DNA from: Alicyclobacillus fastidiosus
GTDB lineage: Bacteria > Bacillota > Bacilli > Alicyclobacillales > Alicyclobacillaceae
Reading direction: 5' to 3'
Assembly: GCF_026651875.1 (NCBI RefSeq)
Contig: NZ_CP104067.1
Span: 2,542,001-2,606,000 of the forward strand
Length of the DNA: 64,000 bases
The translations under genes were made by a program, and so were the position numbers. Each line of letters starts with the position of its first letter. The first letter of the stretch is position 1. The notes under the pieces were generated by a model. It was not told where the DNA came from. It searched no databases and saw only the letters and a program-made list of their open reading frames with translations. Positions 42,546 to 52,158 of the stretch are shown in pieces.

Positions 42546-43817
42546 GTGCTCAAGGCAGACCTGAATGAACGAATTACCAGGACGGATGTGGGTACGCCCA
42601 TGGGGGAGGTATTTCGACGATACTGGATCCCCGCCGTTTTGTCCGAGGAATTGCCAAATCCGGATTGTCCACCGATTCGCGTTCGTTTACTCGGCGAAGA
42701 TTTGGTGGTTTTCCGAGACAGCAATGGCGACGTTGGGATTTTGGATGCCTACTGCCCGCATCGCCAGGCTCATCTATTTTGGGGGCGCAACGAGGAATGC
42801 GGTTTGCGATGTGTCTACCACGGATGGAAATTTGACATCACGGGCCAGTGTGTCGACATGCCAAATGAACCGCCGGAGAGCAACTTTAAGCACAAGGTTA
42901 AGATCACGTCGTATCCGTGCTGGGAGGCGGGCGGTATCGTGTGGACTTACATGGGGCCACCGCAAGCTCAGCCGCCATGTCCTGACTACGAGTGGCTTCG
43001 GGCACCAGAGTCGCACCGCTACGTATCCAAAACGTATGAGGACTGCAACTACCTCCAGGCGCTCGAAGGCGGAATTGACACTTCCCACTCCTCGTTCGCG
43101 CACAACAACAACCTGCAGGACAAAAACGCTTTGCGAACGCGCGCGACGGCTCCAAAGCTGGAAGTGCATAAGGAAGATCACGGGTTTACCTACGTGGGGA
43201 TTCGAGACCTCGGTGACGATGGAGTGTACGTCCGGGCTTATCAGTTTGTCATGCCGGCACAGCAAATGCGCGGATCGATGACCAACTGGAGTACGGGCGA
43301 ATCGGAGGAGCACCCCACCATCAACGGTCACATCTGGGTTCCTGTCGACGACGAGCACTGCGTCGTCTACAACTGGATGTATTCCGCAGACCCGAATCAC
43401 CCGCTGCCAAGGGACTATTGCATCAAACATGAGACGCTGTTTGGCCGCGGCCCTGCGAACACGCTTCCCGGCTACCGCCTCGCGAGAAACAAGTCAAATG
43501 ACTACATGATCGACCGGGAGAACCAAAGAACCAAGACGTTTACTGGAATTCAAGGAGTTAACACGCAGGACTTCGCGCTTCAGGAGACGATGCGACCTAT
43601 CGTCGACCGCTCGAAGGAACACCTGGGGTCTGCTGACGCGGCCATCATCGTGGCGCGACAACTTCTCCTCGAAGCCACGCGCGACGTCGAGGCTGGCGAG
43701 GCGCCGAGAGGGGTGCATCCGGAAAGTCATCGAGACATCCGCGGCTGTGATCACATCTTACCTCGAGATGTTTCGTGGCAGGAGGGACTGGCTGGCGAGC
43801 TGGTCGCTCGCTTCTAG
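42546..43817 (+). CDS. Rieske aromatic ring oxygenase, phthalate dioxygenase-like
   Basis: Alpha-type subunit of 423 residues. The Rieske motif is Cys-x-His-x16-Cys-x2-His (CPH ... CVYH, starting near residue 70), and the mononuclear iron site is in GGIDTSHSSFAH. The RRYWIPAVLSEELP start and CPHRQAHLFWG resemble phthalate 4,5-dioxygenase-type and related Rieske demethylases. GTG at 42546 gives better spacing from AAAGGAGA than the ATG at 42534, which touches that site. No beta subunit follows, in keeping with this homomeric subgroup. No Rieske-specific reductase is nearby. Confidence 0.92.
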   Translation: MLKADLNERITRTDVGTPMGEVFRRYWIPAVLSEELPNPDCPPIRVRLLGEDLVVFRDSNGDVGILDAYCPHRQAHLFWGRNEECGLRCVYHGWKFDITGQCVDMPNEPPESNFKHKVKITSYPCWEAGGIVWTYMGPPQAQPPCPDYEWLRAPESHRYVSKTYEDCNYLQALEGGIDTSHSSFAHNNNLQDKNALRTRATAPKLEVHKEDHGFTYVGIRDLGDDGVYVRAYQFVMPAQQMRGSMTNWSTGESEEHPTINGHIWVPVDDEHCVVYNWMYSADPNHPLPRDYCIKHETLFGRGPANTLPGYRLARNKSNDYMIDRENQRTKTFTGIQGVNTQDFALQETMRPIVDRSKEHLGSADAAIIVARQLLLEATRDVEAGEAPRGVHPESHRDIRGCDHILPRDVSWQEGLAGELVARF

Positions 43818-43882
43818 TGTTCGCCGACGTTCACGTGTCAGGTGACCTGGGGTTTCGATGCATCGATGGGAGTGGACGGAAC

Positions 43883-44980
43883 TTGAGACATGCGCCAAAA
43901 AGTATCGCCGCGGTGGCAGTCCGAAACAACGAGACGCGGATTCAGGAACTAGCCCTACCCGAAATCTCGGCCGACGATGGTTTGCTCAGGGTTGAAATGG
44001 TCGGGATGTGTGGTACGGATGTGGGCAATTACAATCACATTACGCGACCGACCATCCTCGGCCATCACGTCGTTGGACACGTGGAGAAGATTGGTGAGCA
44101 CGCTTCGCAGTGGTGGGGGGTCAAAGAGGGAGATCGGGTTGCAATGGAAGAGTACCTCCCCTGTGGGACGTGCGAACATTGCCGCGAGGGTCTCTTCCGC
44201 TCCTGTAAGTCCACCGACTCCCGCCGGGGTGGTATGCGGTACGGGAATACGTCGATTGACATCAAGCCCGGGTTGTGGGGTGGCTTCAGTCAGTACATGT
44301 ACCTCCATCCCAATGCGGTGGTTCACAAGATGCCGCCCCATGTCCCCGCAGCGGAGGCAGTATTTACGCTGCCTCTCGCCAATGGCTTTGAATGGATGTG
44401 CCTTGAGGCGCGTGTCGGCATCGGGAAAACCGTCGTCGTGTTGGGGCCAGGACAGCAAGGTATGGCCTGCGTGTTGGCGGCCAAAGCCGCAGGGGCACAG
44501 GTTATCGTAGTAGGCAGGCAGAGCAGCGTGCACCGACTCGCGCTCTGTAAGCAACTTGGTGCGGACGATATCGTGAATACGACAATCGAAGATCCGATAG
44601 AGCGAATTACACAGATCACTGGCGGGAAGATGGCCGATGTGGTCGTCGATGTCACATCCGGGGGGCCGGAGCTCATCACGCAGTCGTTCGCGATGGTAAA
44701 GAGTCGAGGACTCGTGGTGTTAGCTGCGTACAAATACGCAAAAGTCACGGAGTGGGATTCGGATTTGGTGCTCGCGAAGTCCCTCACGGTCAAAGGGTTG
44801 CGCGGTCATAGTTACGGTGCTGTCGAGATGGCCATCCAATGTATCTCGTCAGGTAGGTTTCCAATCTCGATTCTCCAATCTCACAATTTCGGGTTACTGG
44901 ATGTGGATAGAGCGCTGCGAACTGCTGCTGGAGCGGGGGAGCCAAATCCACTTCTGGTGTCGGTCACCCCTTGGCAATGA
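43883..44980 (+). CDS. Medium-chain zinc dehydrogenase
   Basis: Alcohol or threonine-type dehydrogenase of about 365 residues. Catalytic zinc region MVGMCGTDVGNY and GHHVVGHVEKIG; structural zinc cysteines in CGTCEHCREGLFRSC; cofactor loop VVVLGPGQQG. TTG at 43883 with GGGAG ten bases ahead is the preferred start; the upstream open frame overlaps the Rieske gene. It may oxidise a diol or alcohol from the Rieske reaction. Cofactor and substrate are not determined by what I can see. Confidence 0.88.
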   Translation: MRHAPKSIAAVAVRNNETRIQELALPEISADDGLLRVEMVGMCGTDVGNYNHITRPTILGHHVVGHVEKIGEHASQWWGVKEGDRVAMEEYLPCGTCEHCREGLFRSCKSTDSRRGGMRYGNTSIDIKPGLWGGFSQYMYLHPNAVVHKMPPHVPAAEAVFTLPLANGFEWMCLEARVGIGKTVVVLGPGQQGMACVLAAKAAGAQVIVVGRQSSVHRLALCKQLGADDIVNTTIEDPIERITQITGGKMADVVVDVTSGGPELITQSFAMVKSRGLVVLAAYKYAKVTEWDSDLVLAKSLTVKGLRGHSYGAVEMAIQCISSGRFPISILQSHNFGLLDVDRALRTAAGAGEPNPLLVSVTPWQ

Positions 44981-45059
44981 CACCGCATAAAACGTTTATC
45001 AATCGATGTAGCGCCTTGTGTAGATGGAACGCGACATCGTAGTCATCGGAGGGATATTG

Positions 45060-45302
45060 ATGGCATTTGTAATTACCTCCCCGTGTCTGGGTGAAAAGTC
45101 AGGCGACTGTACGGACGCTTGCCCGGTCGATGCCATCCATGAGGGAGACGACCAATATTATATCGATCCGGACTTGTGTATCGACTGTGGAGCATGCGAA
45201 GCGGTGTGTCCGGTTGCCGCCATTTTTGCGGAAGACTCCGTACCTGAACACGAGCAGGAATTCATTGTGAAGAATCGTTTATTTTTTCGCACCCCGGCTT
45301 AA
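45060..45302 (+). CDS. Seven-iron (3Fe-4S/4Fe-4S) ferredoxin
   Basis: Protein of 80 residues. Cysteines at 9, 17, 21, 40, 43, 46 and 50 match the Azotobacter FdI/FdxA arrangement: C9, C17 and C50 for a 3Fe-4S cluster; C21, C40, C43 and C46 for a 4Fe-4S cluster. The free cysteine of FdI (position 24 there) is Ala here. ATG behind GGAGGG; an upstream frame is rejected. About 80 bases follow the dehydrogenase gene, so it may donate electrons to the Rieske oxygenase, although such ferredoxins are also general carriers. Confidence 0.9.
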   Translation: MAFVITSPCLGEKSGDCTDACPVDAIHEGDDQYYIDPDLCIDCGACEAVCPVAAIFAEDSVPEHEQEFIVKNRLFFRTPA

Positions 45303-45339
45303 AACGGGATCAGCGACATACCATTGCTGTTTACGACGA

Positions 45340-45380
45340 GGCTGTCCTAAAAGCAGAACACAGCTGCTCAAGGGACAGCC
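45340..45380 (+). terminator. Terminator-like hairpin after ferredoxin gene
   Basis: GGCTGTCC and GGACAGCC enclose a smaller AGCAG/CTGCT stem. There is no T-run, so it is a weak terminator at best; placed 38 bases after the ferredoxin stop. Confidence 0.45.
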
Positions 45381-45515
45381 CTTGTCAGTTGGCGACGGGG
45401 GGCTGTGGCGGGGATGGGTGACGCTCAACAATTCGATGCACACGCCTTATGGAAGAGGAATAATTATCCCTAAGTCTGGAAGTCTATCCCTATATCGCGT
45501 AGGGAGCGATCACAT

Positions 45516-47090
45516 GTGAAGTCCCGGAAGCCAAGACTCCTGAAGGCGATAAAGGAACTAGAGAACACGAGCACAGCCCCCAGTTCGAACGATGTTTTGG
45601 TCGCCGATTTAGCCGTCAATGAACAGGTGCTGCGAGGCGTGTTTGAAAGTTGTTCAGACGTCGTGTTCCGGTCTGTCATGGTTCCTGGGTTCTCCAAAAT
45701 GCTTCTCGTGTTCGTCGACGGGCTCGTTGACGCCGCAACGCTTGACAAAGTGCTGTTGAAGCCGATGCTAAGTCGTGAAATGCCGGATGCGGCAGATGGA
45801 GCAGCCAGCAGAATCATTCAGGAACAGCTCGTCGCCATCGCCAAAGTAGAAACCGTACATCGGGTGAAAGATGTCGTCGACGGCATCTTAAAATCGAACG
45901 TCGGCGTGCTGGTGGAAGGGGACAGCGATGCTTTAATCGCGGAACTCAAGGGTTTCGAAAAACGTGCCGTTGAGGAGCCTGCCGCGGAAATTACCGTTCG
46001 TGGGCCGAGGGATGGGTTCACGGAGACGTTACGCGTGAACACGGCCTTGCTTCGACGACGCATCCGAAGCCCGAGACTCAAACTGGAGAGCCTGTCACTC
46101 GGAGATCTGTCGCAGACAGATGTCGTCATCGCATATATTACGGGCGTTGTGCAGGAGACGGTATTACAGGAAGTTCGAAAGCGAATCAACCGGATCGAGA
46201 TTGACGGTGTCCTGGAATCCGCCTATGTTGAGGAATTCATTCAGGACCGAGCATTGACCCCGTTCCCGCAGGTACAGAACACGGAACGACCGGATGTAGT
46301 CTGCGCCAGTCTACTTGAGGGCAGAATTGCGATTTTCGTCGACACGACGCCTTTTGTCCTCATCGTTCCAATGACGTTTTGGACCGGATTGCAGGCGGCG
46401 GAGGATTATTACGAGCGGACGCTGTACACGTCATTCATCCGTTGGATTCGATTCATTTTATTCAATGTGGCGCTCTTTCTTCCGTCCCTCTACGTGGCCA
46501 TTACCACGTACCACCCGCAACTTATCCCGACGAACTTGCTCATTAGCATTGCAGCAGCCCGTGAAGGGGTACCGTTTCCGACAGTAATTGAAGCATTCAT
46601 GATGGAGTTGATGTTCGAGGGACTGCGCGAGGCAGGCGTCCGATTGCCCAAGGCAGTCGGTTCGGCAGTGAGTATCGTCGGGGCGCTGGTGATCGGACAG
46701 GCCGCCGTACAGGCGGGGATCATCTCCGCGCCAATGGTCATCGTGGTGTCTGCGACCGGCATCGCGTCGTTTGCGATTCCTCGCTACAATCTCGGTATCG
46801 CGTACCGGATTCTCCGGTTCCCCGTCCTGCTCTTGGCGGGGACACTCGGGCTGTTCGGTGTGGGGCTCGGCGCGCTCGCCATCCTGGCACATTTGGTCAA
46901 TCTTCGCTCGTTCGGCGTTCCGTATCTAGTTCCCGTCGCACCACAAGTTCCCTCGAACTTAAAGGACGTCTTCCTTCGAGCCCCACTCTGGAGCACGCCT
47001 CACCGACCTCGGTTGATATCGGGAGCGGATAAACAGCGCTTACCACACGGCAAAAGACCGAAGATCGGCCAGGGAAATCAGCCGACATGA
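45516..47090 (+). CDS. Spore germination receptor subunit A (GerAA family)
   Basis: Germinant receptor A subunit, 524 residues. It has a large N-terminal soluble domain followed by about five membrane helices from roughly residue 290, then a proline-rich basic tail. Family stretches: VAYITGVVQETVLQEV-like VVIAYITGVVQE, RPDVVCASLLEGRIAIFVDTTPF cut short as EGRIAIFVDTTPF, and MELMFEGLREAGVRLP. GTG start. Forms a complex with B and C subunits in the inner spore membrane and senses an amino acid or sugar. Overlaps the C-subunit gene by four bases. Confidence 0.94.
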   Translation: MKSRKPRLLKAIKELENTSTAPSSNDVLVADLAVNEQVLRGVFESCSDVVFRSVMVPGFSKMLLVFVDGLVDAATLDKVLLKPMLSREMPDAADGAASRIIQEQLVAIAKVETVHRVKDVVDGILKSNVGVLVEGDSDALIAELKGFEKRAVEEPAAEITVRGPRDGFTETLRVNTALLRRRIRSPRLKLESLSLGDLSQTDVVIAYITGVVQETVLQEVRKRINRIEIDGVLESAYVEEFIQDRALTPFPQVQNTERPDVVCASLLEGRIAIFVDTTPFVLIVPMTFWTGLQAAEDYYERTLYTSFIRWIRFILFNVALFLPSLYVAITTYHPQLIPTNLLISIAAAREGVPFPTVIEAFMMELMFEGLREAGVRLPKAVGSAVSIVGALVIGQAAVQAGIISAPMVIVVSATGIASFAIPRYNLGIAYRILRFPVLLLAGTLGLFGVGLGALAILAHLVNLRSFGVPYLVPVAPQVPSNLKDVFLRAPLWSTPHRPRLISGADKQRLPHGKRPKIGQGNQPT

Positions 47091-48301
47091 AGCGGGCTAG
47101 GAGCATCGGCTTGATTGTTCTCGTGTCCTTGCTGTTCGCGACGGGGTGCTGGGACCGTGCGGAGTTGGATGATCTCGCCCTGATCCTCGGCTGGGGAATG
47201 GATCAGTCGGAGGATAAGACATATGTCGCAAGCGCCCAAATTGCCATCCCGTCGAAACTCAGTACCACCGTTCAGAGCGGGGGTGGGGCAGGGCAAGGTT
47301 TTTTTGTCCTAACTGGCACTGGTAAGAGTTCCTTGGACGCGACAAAGAACATTCAGAGAAAATCATCTCGAAAGATCTATGCGGGCCACCGCCGCGTCAT
47401 CTGTATCGGAGAAACGCTTGCCAAAAACGGTCTGTCCAGTGCGCTCGACGAATACACCCGGAACCCAGACGTCCGGTTGCGCACGGATGTCTTCATCGTG
47501 AAGGGGAACAGCGCACTGGAAGTCTTGCAAAATCCATACCCGTTAGAGAACCTTCCCGCGTTGGCAGCGTTGCGCGAGCACAAAGCGGTCGGTGGGATTG
47601 GGGACACGACGTTGAGAAATTATTTGATGGACGAATCGAAGGGGCATAGTACGACGTTACCCGTGATTCAGTTGTCCACCTTGGCTTCGTCACAAGCGAA
47701 TCAGTCGCAAGACGACGGTCAGAGCTCGGGGGGCCAGGAGGGATTGGAGTTCGTGGGGCGAGCGATCATAGACTCACATTCGAGGCTCGTCGGTTTCCTA
47801 GATTATGACGAAGCGCAGAATGCGGTTTGGGTGAAAGGAATCTTACAGCACGTGATATTGACGACGCGCGTTCCTAAGGAAAAGGGATACGTCAACTTCG
47901 ACGTGTCCAACACCCGAAGCAAGATTACGCCCACATTACAGGATGGGAAAGTGCACATCGCGGTTCGGTTAACCGGTTTTGGCATCGTTCGCGAAAACAA
48001 TACGCCATTGGACCTGTCGCAAGCCGCGAATCTGCAGCGGGTGCAGGATGCATTTGATACCTCCACCGCGCAGGCGGCAAAGGACGTGATTCTCAAGGTT
48101 CAAAAACAATATGGCTTGGACATTTTTGGGTTCGGCGAGGCCATTCATCGAAAATACCCGCGCCAATCGAGGGCGATGAAGAACGACTGGGAGAAGCAAT
48201 TTGCGAGTGCAGAGGTAACGGTGAGCGCCCACTTGAACGTTCGGCGCGTAGGTCTGACCGGTCCACCGTTACAGTTGCCGCGAAGCGAGATCAAAGAATG
48301 A
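47087..48301 (+). CDS. Spore germination receptor subunit C (GerAC lipoprotein)
   Basis: Ger(x)C lipoprotein of 404 residues: a signal sequence ending in the lipobox ATGC, then WDRAELDDLALILGWGMDQ, the almost invariant start of mature GerC proteins. It is lipidated and faces outside the inner spore membrane as part of the receptor. ATG overlaps the end of the A-subunit gene. Operon order here is A-C-B, a known variant of A-B-C. Confidence 0.95.
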   Translation: MKRARSIGLIVLVSLLFATGCWDRAELDDLALILGWGMDQSEDKTYVASAQIAIPSKLSTTVQSGGGAGQGFFVLTGTGKSSLDATKNIQRKSSRKIYAGHRRVICIGETLAKNGLSSALDEYTRNPDVRLRTDVFIVKGNSALEVLQNPYPLENLPALAALREHKAVGGIGDTTLRNYLMDESKGHSTTLPVIQLSTLASSQANQSQDDGQSSGGQEGLEFVGRAIIDSHSRLVGFLDYDEAQNAVWVKGILQHVILTTRVPKEKGYVNFDVSNTRSKITPTLQDGKVHIAVRLTGFGIVRENNTPLDLSQAANLQRVQDAFDTSTAQAAKDVILKVQKQYGLDIFGFGEAIHRKYPRQSRAMKNDWEKQFASAEVTVSAHLNVRRVGLTGPPLQLPRSEIKE

Positions 48302-48317
48302 AACCTGGAGTCGGGCG

Positions 48318-49441
48318 GTGCACGGCGTTGTGAAGAACTCTATGAACATTTCTGGCGGGCAGATTTATTGGATGCTGTTTGCCTTCGAGGTCGGAAATAC
48401 GTTGCTGTTAACCATGACCTCCGCCATGCACGAGGCGAAGCAAGACGCTTGGATGGCGATGGGCGTGGCAGGCGGGACGGGGGTTTTGATCACGTTTATC
48501 GCGACAAGGCTCAGCATGATGTACCCAAATCAGACGTTCGTAGAATACAGTCGAACCATTTTGGGCACGTGGCTCGGCAAGCTCATCGTGATACCGCTTT
48601 TGCTACAGTGTTATGTGGATATCGGCATCATCATGCGAGACTTTGGCGATTTCATCATCACAGCGTTGTTTCGCGACACGCCGATATGGGTGGTCGTCCT
48701 ACTCACGTTACTTGTTGTCCTGTATCTGGTGATTCAGGGAGGGCTTGAGGGGATTGGACGGTGCAGTGAAGTTATCGGGCCCGTCATTTTAGTGATGATC
48801 GTCGTACTGATTGGTCTCGATTTCGGCAATATACAATGGGGGGAACTCTATCCTGTGTACGTCGATTCCGGTTGGCGTGCGATTGTGCAAGGCTCCATGA
48901 TGCCGATATCCTTTTTTGGCGAGTCGGTGATGATGCTCGTGTTGACTGCGTTTCTTAAAAACCCCCAAACCAAGGCATGAAGGCAGTGTGGGGTGTCGCT
49001 ACTGCTGCAGTGTTAGCGTTTCTCGCCACCCTGGCTGTCATCCTCACGTTTGGGCCCGAGCTCGCATCGAGGATGTGGTATCCGTTTTTCAGCATGACCA
49101 GATTTATCTCCATCATGGAGTTCATTCAGAACGTGGATTCCATCTTCGTAATTGTTTGGTTTACGAGTATGTTCATCAAACTGTCTGTCTACGTGTTTGT
49201 CGCGAGTTACGGCACGGCGCAGTGGCTCAGTATCACAAACTGGCGTAAAGTTTTGTGGGTTGTCGCGCCCGTCGGGTTCATCACCGCAATCGCCATTAAG
49301 AACGTTCAAGTCGACGTTTCGGAGTACTACATGAAGATGTTTTGGATACCTTTTGTGCTTCCCATCAACATGATTGGAATCCCCGTGTTGCTTCTCATCA
49401 TTGGCGTGTTGAGGAACAGATTCAATCCATTGCGGCGATGA
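48318..49441 (+). pseudogene. Spore germination receptor subunit B (GerAB), split frame
   Basis: APC-fold receptor subunit, about 374 residues if read continuously, normal for GerAB. The first frame (48318-48980, GTG start, GGAG seven bases upstream) gives 220 residues to FLKNPQTKA and a stop. The rest begins at ATG 48977 in the next frame with MKAVWGVATAAV and continues the same protein to 49441. Stop and start overlap as ATGA. One missing base near 48976 would explain it, but the overlap would also allow coupled translation of two half-proteins. Listed as pseudogene with that reservation. Confidence 0.75.
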
Positions 49442-49964
49442 ATGACGGATTTCAACTTGAAATTGATTCGTAGCTCATCATCCGTTGCGTACAGGTGGAC
49501 AGCGCCCCACTGGCTCTTTTCGGTCTGTGCAGTTGTGGCTAGATGGTGATTCTCTCCCTCCTAGATATCCACACAATTTCCATACTCTTTCTATCGCCGT
49601 TTCACATTGCATCGCTATAATCGACCTCTGACCGATGGGAGCATAGGGCTCCATCGGGGTACTTCGTGGAATTCGATGATAGCCACAGGGGTTTTGGGAG
49701 AGTCGCCGGGTCGTTTACGATATTTGACTGGGGTGTGTCTGAGGGGATTCCATCGCACCTTTGTTTGGACTGTCCCACTGATTGCGCTGGAGGAATGTCC
49801 ACCATCGCCACAATTTCTCCAAATGCCCTCCAAGTGGTCATCACATTTTCCTTCTATAATGGCAGGTATACAATAGGGGTTAGGTTGGTATAGGAGTGAA
49901 TCCGCGCGATTGATTATCCCCGATGTGGACAAAATAAATCCAGGCAAAGATTAGGTGGTAATCC
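49442..49964. other. Intergenic region before two-component operon
   Basis: About 520 bases without a supportable gene. A TATAAT at about 49855-49860, roughly 105 bases before the response regulator start, is a possible -10 with a poor -35. Nothing else stands out. Confidence 0.45.
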
Positions 49965-50651
49965 ATGAATCAGAGTGTACTTGTGGTTGACGATGAACCG
50001 AAGGTAATCGACGTGATTAAGCCGTTTCTCGAGCGAGAGGGCTTTGACGTCTATACGGCAACAGATGGGAATTTGGCCATTCAAATGGTGGACAAGTGCC
50101 GCCCAGACCTCATTCTTTTAGATTGGATGATACCGGGTACCAGTGGGATTGACGTGTGTCGTCAACTGCGCCTCACGTCGAGTATTCCGATTATCATGGT
50201 GACTGCCAGAACGGAGGAACTCGACCGCGTGTTGGGGCTTGAAATCGGCGCTGACGACTATATCGTGAAACCGTTTAGCCTTCGGGAGATGGTCGCGCGG
50301 ATTCGGTCGGTATTGCGGCGTGCTCAGGACCAACCGGGTGCTCAATCTACGTATGTGCGGGGCCCGTTAAAAATCGACGAGTCGAAGTTTAAGGTTTGGA
50401 AAGATCAGCAGGAGATCATCTTGACCCCTGCGGAATTCCAGATTCTCACCACACTTGCGGCAAAGCCGGGCGTCGTTTACAGCCGGTTACAGTTGTTACA
50501 GGCGGTAATGGGTGACGCGTATATGAACTACGAGCGCACAGTGGACAGCCATATTAGTCACCTTCGAAAAAAATTGGAGGATAACCCTGCGGAACCGAGG
50601 TTTATCCAAACGGTTCATGGCATGGGCTACCGATTTGGTGATGACTTGTGA
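49965..50651 (+). CDS. OmpR-family response regulator
   Basis: Response regulator of 228 residues. Receiver domain with the acidic pair DDE at 9-11, phosphoacceptor Asp53 (LILLDWMIPG) and the conserved Lys in DDYIVKPF; then an OmpR/PhoB winged helix with TVDSHISHLRKKLED. It overlaps the histidine kinase gene by four bases. Followed by a BcrC-type phosphatase and a DedA gene, so it may control undecaprenyl carrier recycling or cell-wall antibiotic defence; target promoters are not known. Confidence 0.93.
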   Translation: MNQSVLVVDDEPKVIDVIKPFLEREGFDVYTATDGNLAIQMVDKCRPDLILLDWMIPGTSGIDVCRQLRLTSSIPIIMVTARTEELDRVLGLEIGADDYIVKPFSLREMVARIRSVLRRAQDQPGAQSTYVRGPLKIDESKFKVWKDQQEIILTPAEFQILTTLAAKPGVVYSRLQLLQAVMGDAYMNYERTVDSHISHLRKKLEDNPAEPRFIQTVHGMGYRFGDDL

Positions 50652-52003
50652 GGATTACCATTACACGAAAACTGTTTGCCATCATCGCGGCCCTGATTAC
50701 CTTTATGTCTGGGGCCCTCTTCATGTTGGCGCACAACGAACTAGAAGGCTTGTTTCAATCGTACGCATCGGAAGCGATGCAGAGAAATGCGGTCCAGTGG
50801 GCGGATTTAGTCAGCTATTTTTACGATACGGACGGTCACTCGTGGTCGAAGGTCGGGATGGACATCAATCACGTCATGTCGCACACGAGCTCGCGCAGTG
50901 ATCTGCCTCAACAGTTGGTCGTTGTGGACAACCAGAATCACGTCGAGTTTGAAGTCGGTACGAAATCTGGAAGTCCGAATAAACGTATGGACAACTCAGT
51001 CCCCGTCTTAAACCATGGCCAGAAAATCGCGACCATGCTGATATACGGTGAAGGACTCGAACGACTGTACGACATCGAGGAAGCTGTCCTTCACACGATG
51101 ACGCTCGCCCTCATGTGGGGAGTGATTATCGCAGCGGCGCTCGCCCTGTTGTCAGGCGCATTTATGGCACGTCGGATGACTCGGCCATTGAAGCACATTT
51201 TGAAGGCCATTCGAAGCATCATCCACGGGGATTTGAAAACACAGATTCCGGTGACCTCTACCGATGAATTCGGTCAAGTGGCCCTGGCCTTCAATCAGAT
51301 GACGGCAAAACTCGCCGCCACGGAAGAGGCGCGAAGACACCTTGTCGCAGACGTCGCCCACGAGTTGCGAATTCCACTCACCATCATGCAGGGGCAATTA
51401 GAGCTGATTCAACAGGGCGTAAAGACAGCTCGACCACAGGATCTGTTACCCATTCACGACGAGGTCATTCGCTTGACTCGGCTCGTTCAAGATCTGCACC
51501 AGCTATCCCTTGCGGAAGTAGGGAAACTGCAGCTGCGCAAACGGCCTACGGACATGGTTCAGTTTCTGCGGCGAATTGTCGACAACTTTGAAGTGGAGGC
51601 CTTTGATCACAATATCGCTCTGACGTTGAGTGTGAGTGACGATATGAATGCCACGATTCATGTCGATCCCGACAGAATGACCCAAGTGTTCGTCAATTTG
51701 TTAGGCAATGCGTTGCGATACACGCCAGCGGGCGGGACGGTTCATGTAGAGATCTCGCGCGAGTCGCAGGCGCTCGTGGTGGCCCTTTCCGATACGGGTC
51801 CGGGTATCGAGGCGGATCACTTGCCCTTTGTGTTTGACCGGTTTTATCGCGGTGAAGAGGATAGGTCGCGGGACACGGGAGGTACAGGCCTTGGACTCGC
51901 CATCGCGAAGGAGTTTGTGGAGGCACACAACGGAACCATTCGCGTCGCTAGTGTCAAAGGGGTTGGCACGACATTTGTCGTAAGGCTGCCGCTATCGGTT
52001 TAG
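50648..52003 (+). CDS. HAMP-domain sensor histidine kinase
   Basis: Membrane sensor kinase of 451 residues: first membrane helix near residues 9-28, extracytoplasmic domain of about 120 residues, second helix near 152-174, HAMP linker, HisKA box VADVAHELRIPLT with His238, and ATPase boxes N (FVNLLGNALRYTP), G1 (DTGPGIE), F and G2 (GGTGLGLAIAK). GTG start overlapping the response regulator. The long sensor domain is not of the short BceS type, so it may sense a ligand directly. Confidence 0.93.
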   Translation: MRITITRKLFAIIAALITFMSGALFMLAHNELEGLFQSYASEAMQRNAVQWADLVSYFYDTDGHSWSKVGMDINHVMSHTSSRSDLPQQLVVVDNQNHVEFEVGTKSGSPNKRMDNSVPVLNHGQKIATMLIYGEGLERLYDIEEAVLHTMTLALMWGVIIAAALALLSGAFMARRMTRPLKHILKAIRSIIHGDLKTQIPVTSTDEFGQVALAFNQMTAKLAATEEARRHLVADVAHELRIPLTIMQGQLELIQQGVKTARPQDLLPIHDEVIRLTRLVQDLHQLSLAEVGKLQLRKRPTDMVQFLRRIVDNFEVEAFDHNIALTLSVSDDMNATIHVDPDRMTQVFVNLLGNALRYTPAGGTVHVEISRESQALVVALSDTGPGIEADHLPFVFDRFYRGEEDRSRDTGGTGLGLAIAKEFVEAHNGTIRVASVKGVGTTFVVRLPLSV

Positions 52004-52158
52004 TGGAGCACCGGATGCACGGATGTTCGGCGATTCAAAATGGCGCTGTGGACCACACCTTCTCCATAAATCCTCCACCATCCACAAAAGACTTCACCCT
52101 ATAATTCACACCGTGCACTTCATTGCGTGCACGAAACCGAGACGGAGGAAGAGGCGTT

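Noticed and set aside
42774-43430. Minus-strand frame opposite the Rieske gene
   Set aside because: Antisense shadow of a conserved gene; no start signal and no family features.
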